Positions 57,071 to 64,000 of a DNA stretch of 64,000 bases are shown piece by piece. The translations under genes and the position numbers were made by a program. The DNA is from DATHTC01 sp963746805. Lineage in GTDB: Bacteria > Actinomycetota > Thermoleophilia > Gaiellales > Gaiellaceae. The DNA lies in the NCBI GenBank assembly GCA_963746805.1, contig CAVVCQ010000008.1, positions 1,116,001 to 1,180,000 on the forward strand, read 5' to 3'. Each line of letters starts with the position of its first letter. Position 1 is the first letter of the stretch. The notes beneath the pieces were generated by a model. The model was not told the origin of the DNA and searched no databases. It was given only the letters and a program-made list of their open reading frames with translations.

Positions 57071-57541
57071 CTAGAAGACGCGGGAGCCGCGCGGACGGCC
57101 GAGCCAGAATCCGTGCCCGGCGGCGTTGCGACAGGTGAGGCCGGTCCGCGCGCTCGTGCAGGTGAACGCGATGACGCCCCGGCCCCTGCACGTCGCGACG
57201 TCGCCGGGGTCGGCGCAACGGAGCCGCCACCGGCGCCCAAAGCCGAGGACCGGCGCGCTCGGCCGATAGCCCTGCAGCTTCGTCAGCCCGTGCGCGATCT
57301 GCGGGAACGTCGTGGCGGCGCCCTTCTGCGCCCGCGCCCCGTTCCACGTGATCGCCAGCCAGAGGCCGTTCCTCGGGGTCCAGCAGCGGAGCTCCGCGCG
57401 CGTGTCCTCGACGCCGGCCGTCTCGACGGCGCAATAGGCGGCCTGGCCGGGCGTCGCGAACGCCGGCCGCGGCTTGACGCCCGGGTACGTGGCCGCACCC
57501 GCGAGGGGCGCAGCGAGTAGTGCGGCGAGAAGGATCCGCAC
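57071..57541 (-). CDS. Secreted protein with DUF6636-like domain
   Basis: A 156-residue exported protein with a short signal peptide (residues 1-16). The mature part carries six cysteines in the pattern AAYCAVETAG, LRCWTPRNG, LRCADPGDVATCRG, FTCTSARTGLTCRNAAGHGFWLGR; the last stretch is typical of DUF6636 proteins. A disulfide-rich beta structure is likely. It is convergent with the small anchored protein; stop codons are 3 bases apart. The function is unknown. Confidence 0.75.
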   Translation of the reverse strand: MRILLAALLAAPLAGAATYPGVKPRPAFATPGQAAYCAVETAGVEDTRAELRCWTPRNGLWLAITWNGARAQKGAATTFPQIAHGLTKLQGYRPSAPVLGFGRRWRLRCADPGDVATCRGRGVIAFTCTSARTGLTCRNAAGHGFWLGRPRGSRVF

Positions 57542-57603
57542 GTCGCGGAGGATGCCAGGGCGGAGCGGAGCTCGCCCGACTCGGGTCGTGCCAGAATCGC
57601 GTC

Positions 57604-58044
57604 GTGCGCAGCGACGCCAGCACCGTCGCGGAGTACGTGTCGGCGCTGCCGGACGACCGGCGGGAGACGTTCGAGGCCGTCCGGCGGGTGATCCTCGAGC
57701 ATCTCCCTGACGGATTCGTCGAGATGATGGAGTTCGGGTCGCCGAGCTACGTCGTCCCGCTGGAGCGTTACCCGGACACCTACAACGGCCGTCCGCTCCC
57801 GCTCGCCTCCCTCGCGAGCCAGAAGCGGCACCTCGCCCTCTACCTCATGGGCGTGTACGGCGACGAGGGCACGGCGACCTGGTTCCGCGAGCGCTGGGCG
57901 GAGACCGGCAAGCGCCTCGACATGGGCAAGAGCTGCGTCCGGTTCCGCCGCCTCGACGACCTGCCGCTCGAGCTCGTCGGCGAGGCGATCGGTCGGGTCT
58001 CGCTCGATGAGTTCGTCGCGATGTACGAGCGGAGCCGCGCCTAG
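57604..58044 (+). CDS. DUF1801-family protein
   Basis: A 146-residue soluble protein matching DUF1801: a helical start with VAEYVSALPDDRRETFEAVRRVILEHLPDGF, then EMMEFGSPSYVVPLERYPDTYNGRPL, ASQKRHLALYLMGVYG and a C-terminal SCVRFRRLDDLPLELVGEAI. The fold is YdhG-like, and the role is unclear. GTG start at 57604. It is divergent from the secreted DUF6636-like protein by 62 bases. Confidence 0.85.
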   Translation: MRSDASTVAEYVSALPDDRRETFEAVRRVILEHLPDGFVEMMEFGSPSYVVPLERYPDTYNGRPLPLASLASQKRHLALYLMGVYGDEGTATWFRERWAETGKRLDMGKSCVRFRRLDDLPLELVGEAIGRVSLDEFVAMYERSRA

Positions 58045-58084
58045 CTCATGACGCCCGCTGCCACGGCAGCGGCCCGTCGAAGCG

Positions 58085-58273
58085 TCACAAGTAGCCCATC
58101 CGTATCGGCAATGCCGGACGCCAGCGGAACTCGCGCTCGGCGCACGGAGGGCAGTACGTCCCGATCATCGGCTTGTTGTCGCGGTCCGGGTCGCGCCCGA
58201 GCAGCCCGAGCCAGTCGGGCCGATCCTCGGCAATGCACCCGCACCCGGCGCACCTCAGCACCGGCGCATTCAA
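58085..58273 (-). CDS. Small zinc-binding protein
   Basis: A 62-residue protein with RCAGCGCIAED near the N-terminus and TYCPPCAEREF later, forming CxxC..CxxC zinc-binding pairs; between them is GLLGRDPDRDNKPMIG. The start is uncertain: TTG 58273 or GTG 58261, which keeps the first zinc knuckle. It is downstream of and in line with the Ca/H antiporter gene, 24 bases after its stop. Similar short actinobacterial proteins exist, but their function is unknown. Confidence 0.65.
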   Translation of the reverse strand: MNAPVLRCAGCGCIAEDRPDWLGLLGRDPDRDNKPMIGTYCPPCAEREFRWRPALPIRMGYL

Positions 58274-58297
58274 ACCGATACGAGGCTCCGATCCAAA

Positions 58298-59386
58298 TCA
58301 GGGTCGAATCGCGAGCACGAGGAAGGCGGCGAGCAGCACGAGGTGGATCGCGCCCTCCTGCAGGGTGGCGCGGCCGGGCAGCACGGTGAGGGCGCCGACG
58401 ACCGCCGTGATCCCGAGCAGGACGATCTGCGTGTCGCCGAGGCCGAGGACCAGCGGCCCCTCGAGCCAGATCGAGGCGATCGCGATCACCGGCACCGTGA
58501 GCCCGATGCTCGCCATCGCCGAGCCCAGCGCGAGGTTGAGGCTCGTCTGCACGCGCCCGCGCCGCGCGTTGCGGACGGCGGCGAGGGTCTCCGGGAGGAG
58601 CACGAGCAGCGCGATCACGACGCCCACGGCCGAGGGCGGCGCGTCGATCGCGCCGACGGCGTCCTCGATCGCCGGCGACTCGATCTTCGCCAGGCCGACG
58701 ACCGCGACGAGCGCGACGAGCAGCACGCCGACGCTCACGAGCGTGTCGCGGTCGGACGGCGGGTCGGCGTGCGCGTCCGGATCCGCGCCCGCCTCGTCGG
58801 GGAGGAAGTAGTCGCGGTGGCGGACGGTCTGGACGAAGACGAACAGGACGTAGAGCACGAGCGAGGCGGCGGCGGCGAAGGCGAGCTGCGCGGGAGAGAA
58901 GTCCGGCCCGGGCGTGCTGGTCGTGAACCGTGGCAGGACGAGGCTCAGCGTCGTGATCGTCAGCACGGTCGCGAGTGCGGTCGCCGTGCCCTCGGCGTTG
59001 AAGGTCGCGGCGCGGCGATGGAGCGCACCGACCAGCACCGACAGGCCGAGGATGCCGTTCGTCGAGATCATCACCGCGGCGAAGACGGTGTCGCGCGCCA
59101 GGGTCGACGACTCCGAGTCGCCCGACACCATCAGCGTCACGATCAGCGCGACCTCGATCACCGTCACCGCGACGGCGAGGGTCAGCGCCCCGAACGGCTC
59201 GCCGACCCGGTGCGCGACGACCTCGGCGTGGTGAACCGCTGCCAGCACCGATCCGGCCAGCAGGGCGGCGACCACGGCCAGCACGGCCGACCCGGGCTTG
59301 CTCCCCCACGTCGCCGCGAGTGCCACCAGGGCGACCGCCGGCACGACGATCCGCCAGCGGTCCAGCATTCCGGCGGCGTTCCGCAT
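58298..59386 (-). CDS. Calcium/proton antiporter (ChaA / CaCA family)
   Basis: A 362-residue membrane protein with about eleven helices in two homologous halves. The family block in the first half is RVGEPFGALTLAVAVTVIEVALI; in the second half LLVLLPETLAAVRNARRGRVQTSLNLALGSAMASIGLTVP supplies the acidic residue of the exchange site. A hydrophilic loop with PDEAGADPDAHADPP separates the halves. It exports Ca2+ or other cations in exchange for H+. ATG at 59386. It follows the carbonic anhydrase gene in the same direction. Confidence 0.92.
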   Translation of the reverse strand: MRNAAGMLDRWRIVVPAVALVALAATWGSKPGSAVLAVVAALLAGSVLAAVHHAEVVAHRVGEPFGALTLAVAVTVIEVALIVTLMVSGDSESSTLARDTVFAAVMISTNGILGLSVLVGALHRRAATFNAEGTATALATVLTITTLSLVLPRFTTSTPGPDFSPAQLAFAAAASLVLYVLFVFVQTVRHRDYFLPDEAGADPDAHADPPSDRDTLVSVGVLLVALVAVVGLAKIESPAIEDAVGAIDAPPSAVGVVIALLVLLPETLAAVRNARRGRVQTSLNLALGSAMASIGLTVPVIAIASIWLEGPLVLGLGDTQIVLLGITAVVGALTVLPGRATLQEGAIHLVLLAAFLVLAIRP

Positions 59387-59429
59387 CGCGCGAAGCCTGC
59401 CTGCAGCGCCCGCCGCAGCGGGCGGACGA

Positions 59430-59921
59430 CTAGACGACCTCGCGCAGGTTCCCGGTCTCGACGTTGTAGACGAAGCCGCGCACGGTCTCCTTCTTCGGGA
59501 TGAAGGGGCTCGCCTTGATGCGCGCGATCGACTGGCGCACGTCGGCGTCGAGATCGTCGAACGCCTCGGCCGGCCACGGCGGCTTGATCCCCGTGTCGCT
59601 CTGGATCCCCTCGCGGAACGCCTCGTCGCTGAAGGTGAGCATTCCGCAGTCGGTGTGGTGGATGAGCATGATCTCCTCGGTCCCGAGCAGCCGCTGCGAG
59701 ATCGCCAGCGAGCGGATCTCGTCGTCGGTGATCACGCCACCCGCGTTCCGGATCACGTGCGCGTCGCCCTCGTTTAGGCCGAGGAGGCCGTACGGGTTCA
59801 GCCGCGCGTCCATGCAGGCGACGATGGCGATCCGACGGGCGGGTGGCAGCGGGAGGTCCGCCTTGTCGAAGCTCGCCGCGTAGGACGTGGCGTTCTCGAG
59901 CAACTCGTCGATGACGGTCAT
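59430..59921 (-). CDS. Beta-class carbonic anhydrase
   Basis: A 163-residue beta-carbonic anhydrase interconverting CO2 and bicarbonate. The zinc and catalytic residues are C36, D38 and R40 in AIVACMDARLNPYG, and H89 and C92 in IMLIHHTDCGM; GGVITDDE and IRNAGG also match the family. The short length and IVACMDARL form resemble the Rv1284-type group. ATG 59921 has a GGGGGAG site. It is divergent from the hydrolase at 59993 across a small operator-like dyad, and upstream of the Ca/H antiporter. Confidence 0.93.
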   Translation of the reverse strand: MTVIDELLENATSYAASFDKADLPLPPARRIAIVACMDARLNPYGLLGLNEGDAHVIRNAGGVITDDEIRSLAISQRLLGTEEIMLIHHTDCGMLTFSDEAFREGIQSDTGIKPPWPAEAFDDLDADVRQSIARIKASPFIPKKETVRGFVYNVETGNLREVV

Positions 59922-59945
59922 CGCTCCCCCTTCGGTCGCTGAGGG

Positions 59946-59970
59946 CGACACTATACAAAGTGAAGTGTCG
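59946..59970. promoter_or_regulatory. Dyad with embedded -10-like box in a divergent promoter region
   Basis: A perfect inverted repeat CGACACT / AGTGTCG (59946-59952 and 59964-59970) with 11 bases between. It contains TATACA, which could be a -10 box, and lies between the carbonic anhydrase and hydrolase starts. It may be an operator for a dimeric repressor. Judged from symmetry alone. Confidence 0.4.
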
Positions 59971-59992
59971 CGGCGTGGGACGATGGCCGCCG

Positions 59993-60841
59993 GTGGCGTG
60001 GACGGAGTTCACGACGAGCGACGACGGGCCGCGGATCGGCGGTCGCCGCGCCGGCAGCGGGCCTCCGGTGCTCCTGCTGCACGGCGGGCCGGGGCTCGGC
60101 TTTGACTACCTCCGCGATCTCGCCGACGAGCTCTCGCTGGAGAACGACGTTGCCTGGTACCAGCAGCGGGGGCTCGAGCCCTCGGCGGCCGAAGGCCCAT
60201 ACACGGTCGCGGCGGACGTCGGGGACGCCCGGCGTGTCCTCGACGCGCTCGGGTGGGAGACGGCCTACGCCGTCGGCCACTCGTGGGGCGGGCACCTGGC
60301 CCTGCACGTCGCGGCGGCGATGCCGGAGCGGCTCCTCGGCGTGCTCGCCGTTGACCCGCTCGGCTCCGTCGGCGACGGACGCTGGCCGGAGTTCGACGAG
60401 GAGATCTTCCGCCGGACGCCGGAGCCCGTGCGGGCGCGGGCGCGCGAGCTCGACGAGCTCGCGACGGCGGGTGCGGTCGACGAGGAGCTGGCGCTGGAGG
60501 GGATGCGTCTCGTCTGGGCCGCGTACTTCGCCGATCCCGACCGGGCACCGCCGATGCCGGACCTGCGGTATGCGAGCGAACGATCGGCCGAGATGGGGCG
60601 GTCGATCCTGGCCGAGCTTCCGGCACTCGAGGCGAGGCTGGCGGGGATTCGCGTGCCCGTCGGGTTCGTCCACGGCTCACGGAGCCCGATGCCGCTGGGC
60701 GCCTCCACGGATGCGGCCGAGCGGATCCCCGATGCCTGGGTCGACGTGGTCGAGGGTGCCGGGCACTTCACCTGGGTCGAGGCGCCCGGCGCCGTTCGCG
60801 CGGCGCTCCGGCGCCTCACCGGCGGCCAGGGCGAGGGCTAG
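59993..60841 (+). CDS. Alpha/beta hydrolase, proline-iminopeptidase-like
   Basis: A 282-residue alpha/beta hydrolase. The oxyanion region is LLLHGGPGLGFDYL, the nucleophile elbow AVGHSWGGHLALHV (Ser), and the catalytic His is in GAGHFTWVEAPG; the Asp is in the usual strand before it. The HGGPG form suggests the S33 iminopeptidase group. GTG 59993 is used; a GTG at 59960 would start inside the dyad. It is convergent with nothing; the next gene starts 9 bases later in the same direction. Confidence 0.87.
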   Translation: MAWTEFTTSDDGPRIGGRRAGSGPPVLLLHGGPGLGFDYLRDLADELSLENDVAWYQQRGLEPSAAEGPYTVAADVGDARRVLDALGWETAYAVGHSWGGHLALHVAAAMPERLLGVLAVDPLGSVGDGRWPEFDEEIFRRTPEPVRARARELDELATAGAVDEELALEGMRLVWAAYFADPDRAPPMPDLRYASERSAEMGRSILAELPALEARLAGIRVPVGFVHGSRSPMPLGASTDAAERIPDAWVDVVEGAGHFTWVEAPGAVRAALRRLTGGQGEG

Positions 60842-60850
60842 GCTCCCGCG

Positions 60851-62352
60851 GTGACCGAGACCGAGGAGCTGGGGCGGGGTGGCCGTCTCCGGGGCGGCGC
60901 TGCGGGCGAGCTCGTGGCAGCGGCCTACGCGGCTGAGAGTGCGCACGGGCCGCGGCTCGCTCGCGGGCTGTCGCTCGCCGATCTCGCGCATGCAATCGCG
61001 CTCGTCGAGGGCGGCGACCTGGGCGGCGAGGACGCGAAGTCGCTCCTGCGCGGGCTGCTCGAGCTCCACGCGATCCCGGGCGACGAGTTCCCCTGGGACC
61101 CGTCGCTCGGCGACGCGTTCAACGCACGCGAGGCCGAGCTCGAGCGACGTGTCGGACGAGCGGCCGCGGGGTGGCTGAGCGCCGGCCGCCCGCGGCGAGA
61201 GGCGTTCCGCGTCGCGCTTCGGTTGACGGCTCGTGCCGGCGCGCGCGAGCTGCACGACGCGCTCGTCGACCAGGCCGCCGCGCTCGCCCGTCACGCACGC
61301 GCCACCCGCACGGCGCTCGCGACCGACTACACCTACCTCCAGCCGGCGCAGCCGACGACCGTCGGCCACCTCCTCCTGGCGTACGCCTACCCGGCGCTTC
61401 GCGACGCCGAGCGCGCACGCGCGTCACACGCGGCTCCTCGGGCGCGAGCGTCGCCGGAGCGGGCGGGAGCGCCGGCTCGCGCTGGTCGCTCGATCGGGTG
61501 CGACTCGCGGAGCTGCTCGGGTGCGACGGACTGGTCGAGCACGCCAAGGACGCCGCGTGGCAGGCCGACGTGTACCTCGAGCTGCTCTCGACGCTCGCGA
61601 TCGCCGCGGCGCACCAGAGCCAGCTCGCGCAGGACTTCGAGATCTACGCCAGCCAGGAGTTCGGCCTCGTCGAGCTCGCCGATGCCCACAGCCGCGCCAG
61701 CGCGCTGATGCCGCAGAAGAAGAACCCCTACGCGCTCGCCGCGATCCGGACGCAGGCAGGCCAGGCCGCGGGCGACCTGGCGGGCGCGCTCGTCGCGCTG
61801 CACACGGGCTCGGCGCGGACGGATCATTTCCACCTGCTGAACGGGACCGTCCCGCGCGCGCTCGACGAGGCGGTCGCGATCGCAAGGCTCACCGCGTCAG
61901 TGCTGGACGGCGTCGAGCTGCGGACGGAGCGCTTCGCGCAGGTCGCGCGCGAGAGCTTCGTCACGGCCGCCGACGTCGCCGACGTCCTCGCGCTCAGCGG
62001 CCAGGTCGACTACCGCACGGCGCACACGATCGTCGGGCGTGCCGTCCGCGACCTCGTCGAGGCGGGCGAGCCGCCCTCCCAGCTCACGCCGGACCGGCTC
62101 GCCGCGGCGTCGGAGGCCGTGATCGAACGCCCGGTACAGCTCGACGAGGCGACGCTTCGAGACGCACTCGACCCCGCGGCATGTGCCGCCGCCCGACGCC
62201 AGGTCGGCTCGTCGTCCGAGGCCGCGATGGACGCGATGCTCGACGGGATCGAGGCGACGCTGACCGAGCACGAGGACTGGAGCCGTGCGGCGCAGGAGCG
62301 CGGGGCGGCTGCCGAGGCGGCGCTGCTCGAGCGCGCGCGGGAGCTCGCCTAG
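60851..62352 (+). pseudogene. Fumarase/aspartase-superfamily lyase (argininosuccinate-lyase-like), frameshifted
   Basis: A lyase of the superfamily that removes fumarate. The first frame (GTG 60851) includes TRTALATDYTYLQPAQPTTVGHL, a family signature. The second frame carries SALMPQKKNPYALAAIR (GSxxMPxKxNP-like) and FVTAADVADVLALSG with TAHTIVGRAV, as in argininosuccinate lyases. The shift region at 61427-61448 has two CG runs; restoring one CG in each gives HARLLGRASVAGAGGSAGSRW, a fully plausible joined sequence. It may act outside arginine synthesis; the context gives no clue. Confidence 0.82.
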
Positions 62353-63224
62353 CGGCAGCCCGCGACAAAGGCGCGGATGAGATCCGACTGCAGCTCGCTC
62401 GGCTCGGCGCCCAGATCCTCGCGCGCGGCCGCGAGCGCCGCCCCCTCGTCGAGCAAGCGCCCGTCCGCGGTGGACGCGCTGACGAGCTCGCCCGCCCAGC
62501 GGATCTCGCCGAGGAGCTCGACGGCCTCCGTGCGCGTGATCACCGTGTCGGTGTGGCCCTCGACATAGAGCTCGGCGTCGAAGGCGAGGATCGCGTCGAG
62601 CAGCGGGAACGCGCGCTCGGCGGTCAGCGTGCGGGCTGCTCCTCCGCCCTCTCCGCCGGTCGACTCGTAGAGCGCATCACCGAGGAAGAGCAACCGGTCC
62701 CGCTCCACGTACATCACGCTGCTGTCGGCCGCGTGGTCTCCGCCGACGTGCCGGACCTGGACGGTGGTGCCGCCGAGGTCGAGGTCGAGTCCGTCCTCGA
62801 AGAGGGTGTCCGCGCGCGCGACCCGGACGTCCCGCGGCGCAGGCATCTCCTCCTTGATGTTCGCCGCGTGCTGCGGGCTCCGCACTCCCGCTTCGACCCG
62901 CGCATCGAGCGCCTCGTCGCTCCAGTCGGTCTCGGCGAGCACGGCCAACGCGACGTCCGTCAGCTGGTGCGCGATCACGGGCGCGCCCACCTCGACGGCT
63001 CCGAAGACGTGATCCCAGTCGGAGTGTGTGAGCACGACCGCGATCGGCGGCGCCACACCTTCGGATGCGAGCGCGTCGAGGAACAGGCGGGCGTGTGCAT
63101 CCGAGGCGCCGGCGTCGAGCATCAGCGTGGCGTGCTCGCCGACCACAGCGCACAACGACGGCCGGTCGGGCTTCGCCGGCGGCAGCCAGTACACGTGGTC
63201 GCTGATCTTGCGGAGCCCGCTCAT
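62349..63224 (-). CDS. MBL-fold metallo-hydrolase
   Basis: A 291-residue metallo-beta-lactamase-fold protein. The metal motif VVLTHSDWDHVFGA (HxDxDH) lies at about residues 64-77; other ligands are the His in VRHVGGDHAADS, the Asp in LLFLGDALYES, and the His in VEGHTDTV. It is the general hydrolase type (not a true beta-lactamase), with no signal peptide. ATG at 63224. Convergent with the lyase, sharing stop-codon bases; divergent from the PAS-LuxR gene. The substrate is unknown. Confidence 0.9.
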   Translation of the reverse strand: MSGLRKISDHVYWLPPAKPDRPSLCAVVGEHATLMLDAGASDAHARLFLDALASEGVAPPIAVVLTHSDWDHVFGAVEVGAPVIAHQLTDVALAVLAETDWSDEALDARVEAGVRSPQHAANIKEEMPAPRDVRVARADTLFEDGLDLDLGGTTVQVRHVGGDHAADSSVMYVERDRLLFLGDALYESTGGEGGGAARTLTAERAFPLLDAILAFDAELYVEGHTDTVITRTEAVELLGEIRWAGELVSASTADGRLLDEGAALAAAREDLGAEPSELQSDLIRAFVAGCR

Positions 63225-63299
63225 TCCGGCACCGTAGTGGCGTCCAATCGCGCAACGTCGGCTTTGCGCTCTTTCGGATCGGCCAGTATCACTTCCATC

Positions 63300-63890
63300 G
63301 TGGCTATCGGACTTTCAGGCGGCGGCGACCTCGAGCAGGCTCTGGAAGGCGTCGGCGTCCCGAGCTACGTTCTCGACACGACGGGAATCGTCCGCTGGCT
63401 CAATCCGGCGGCCAAGCGGCTTCTCGGCGACGTTCGCGGCCGCCACTTCACCTCCATCGTCGCGCCCGAGGACAGCCGGCGCGCCCGCGAGCTGTTCTCC
63501 CGGAAGGTCCTCGGCACCTCCCCGGCCACAGACGCGACCGGCGTCCTGGTCTCGACCGCCGGCACGCGGGTGGCGGTCGAGATCAGCGCGGTGCCGCTCA
63601 AGAGCGGCGACCGGGTTGTCGGCGTCTTCGGGCTGTTGGAGGGACGCCCGGACGACGCGGTCATGGCGCCGCACCCGCACCTCACCCCCCGCCAGGTCGA
63701 GGTGCTTCGTCTTCTGGAGCAGGGCCGGTCGACGAAGCAGATCGCCGCCGAGCTCCACCTGAGCACCGAGACGGTCAGGAATCACATCCGCCGGCTCTTT
63801 CGGGCCCTCGGCGTCAACTCCAGACTCGAAGCCGTCGCCGCCGCGCGCGGCCTCGCCAAGCAGACGACCAACGTCGCCAGCGAGGGCTGA
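63300..63890 (+). CDS. PAS-domain LuxR-type transcriptional regulator
   Basis: A 196-residue regulator: residues 8-115 form a PAS sensor (LEGVGVPSYVLDTTGIVRWLNPAAKRLLG, then FTSIVAPEDSRRARELF), and 125-185 a LuxR/GerE helix-turn-helix (LTPRQVEVLRLLEQGRSTKQIAAEL, STETVRNHIRRLFRALGV). It has no receiver domain, so it likely senses a small ligand, redox state or light through PAS. GTG at 63300 follows directly on TCCATC. It is followed by a hairpin terminator. Targets are unknown. Confidence 0.9.
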   Translation: MAIGLSGGGDLEQALEGVGVPSYVLDTTGIVRWLNPAAKRLLGDVRGRHFTSIVAPEDSRRARELFSRKVLGTSPATDATGVLVSTAGTRVAVEISAVPLKSGDRVVGVFGLLEGRPDDAVMAPHPHLTPRQVEVLRLLEQGRSTKQIAAELHLSTETVRNHIRRLFRALGVNSRLEAVAAARGLAKQTTNVASEG

Positions 63891-63913
63891 CACGTCCCAC
63901 TCGACGGAGGTTG

Positions 63914-63945
63914 GAAGGGCCGGGGTTGCATCGACCCGGCCCTTC
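63914..63945 (+). terminator. Hairpin terminator after the PAS-LuxR gene
   Basis: Perfect 11-bp stem GAAGGGCCGGG / CCCGGCCCTTC (63914-63924 and 63935-63945) with a 10-base loop, 23 bases after the stop. The stem core resembles the terminator after groEL. There is no T tract. Confidence 0.65.
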
Positions 63946-63959
63946 AGCGGTCGTCGGCG

Positions 63960-64000
63960 TCACACCTCGGGCGACGCCACCTCGACGGTCTCGACGTCGA
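63960..64000 (-). CDS. Possible 3' end of a minus-strand gene
   Basis: Read on the minus strand, 64000 down to 63960 is open and ends DVETVEVASPEV followed by TGA. The hairpin at 63914-63945 would serve both convergent genes. Too little sequence is available to name it. Confidence 0.3.
   Translation of the reverse strand, partial: DVETVEVASPEV

Noticed and set aside
1..64000. CRISPR arrays, transposases, integrases or phage genes
   Set aside because: No regularly spaced repeats and no such protein families were found; the only repeats are the two hairpin-type families.

Overview
The window is chromosomal DNA of a high-GC actinobacterium. The very high G+C, frequent GTG starts, ATGA/GTGA gene overlaps, a lone futalosine-pathway gene (mqnD-like), a SARP-type regulator and a bacterial SelW-like protein suggest a deep-branching actinobacterium of the Thermoleophilia type. 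That placement is inference; no rRNA is present. Genes are dense on both strands. I see no phage genes, transposases or CRISPR arrays.

Layout. 1-3217: minus-strand 2-oxoacid dehydrogenase operon (E1 alpha, E1 beta, partial E2). 3271-6511: small genes, a broken M29 aminopeptidase, ASCH and Nudix proteins. 6555-8680: groES-groEL with promoter, CIRCE operator and terminator. 8873-9140: first copy of a structured dispersed repeat. 9142-14038: sulfite-oxidase-like enzyme, YgfZ-like protein, tRNA-Arg with anticodon GCG, YetF-like membrane protein, an ornithine-cyclodeaminase relative and a DtxR-type regulator. 14107-22819: MqnD, thiolase, FAD oxidase, DUF885 peptidase, aldehyde dehydrogenase, MFS transporter and M20 amidohydrolase. 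23456-34566: gamma-glutamyltransferase, then a purine catabolism locus. 34574-39362: glyoxalase-fold protein, a second DUF885 paralogue and a complete polar amino-acid ABC transporter. 39366-39715: second copy of the large repeat beside a copy of a small hairpin repeat. 39722-44852: YdcZ-like transporter, EthD protein, two enoyl-CoA hydratases, two lipoproteins, a SelW-like selenoprotein and a TGS GTPase. 44857-53214: ankyrin protein, EamA transporter, hydrolase-LuxR fusion, GNAT, arylsulfatase and aminotransferase. 53211-63890: a 1150-residue BTAD/ATPase regulator, secreted proteins, Ca/H antiporter, beta-carbonic anhydrase, hydrolase, a lyase, an MBL hydrolase and a PAS-LuxR regulator.

The purine locus joins up as a pathway: adenine deaminase and a guanine or 8-oxoguanine deaminase feed a three-subunit xanthine dehydrogenase. 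A membrane PuuD-type urate oxidase with a cytochrome c tail, 5-hydroxyisourate hydrolase and OHCU decarboxylase then lead to allantoin. The M20 hydrolase at 21815 could act further along.

Three things deserve most attention. First, a 72-codon SelW-family gene (42977-43195) has an in-frame TGA exactly at the CxxU position and a hairpin at the bacterial SECIS distance. Second, two repeat families sit in convergent gene gaps, and both copies of the larger one begin within 4 nt of a stop codon. Third, seven genes are interrupted by frameshifts, and in six of them every break can be repaired by restoring one CG to a CGCG tract. This points to a systematic sequence artefact or a site-specific deletion bias rather than ordinary gene decay.
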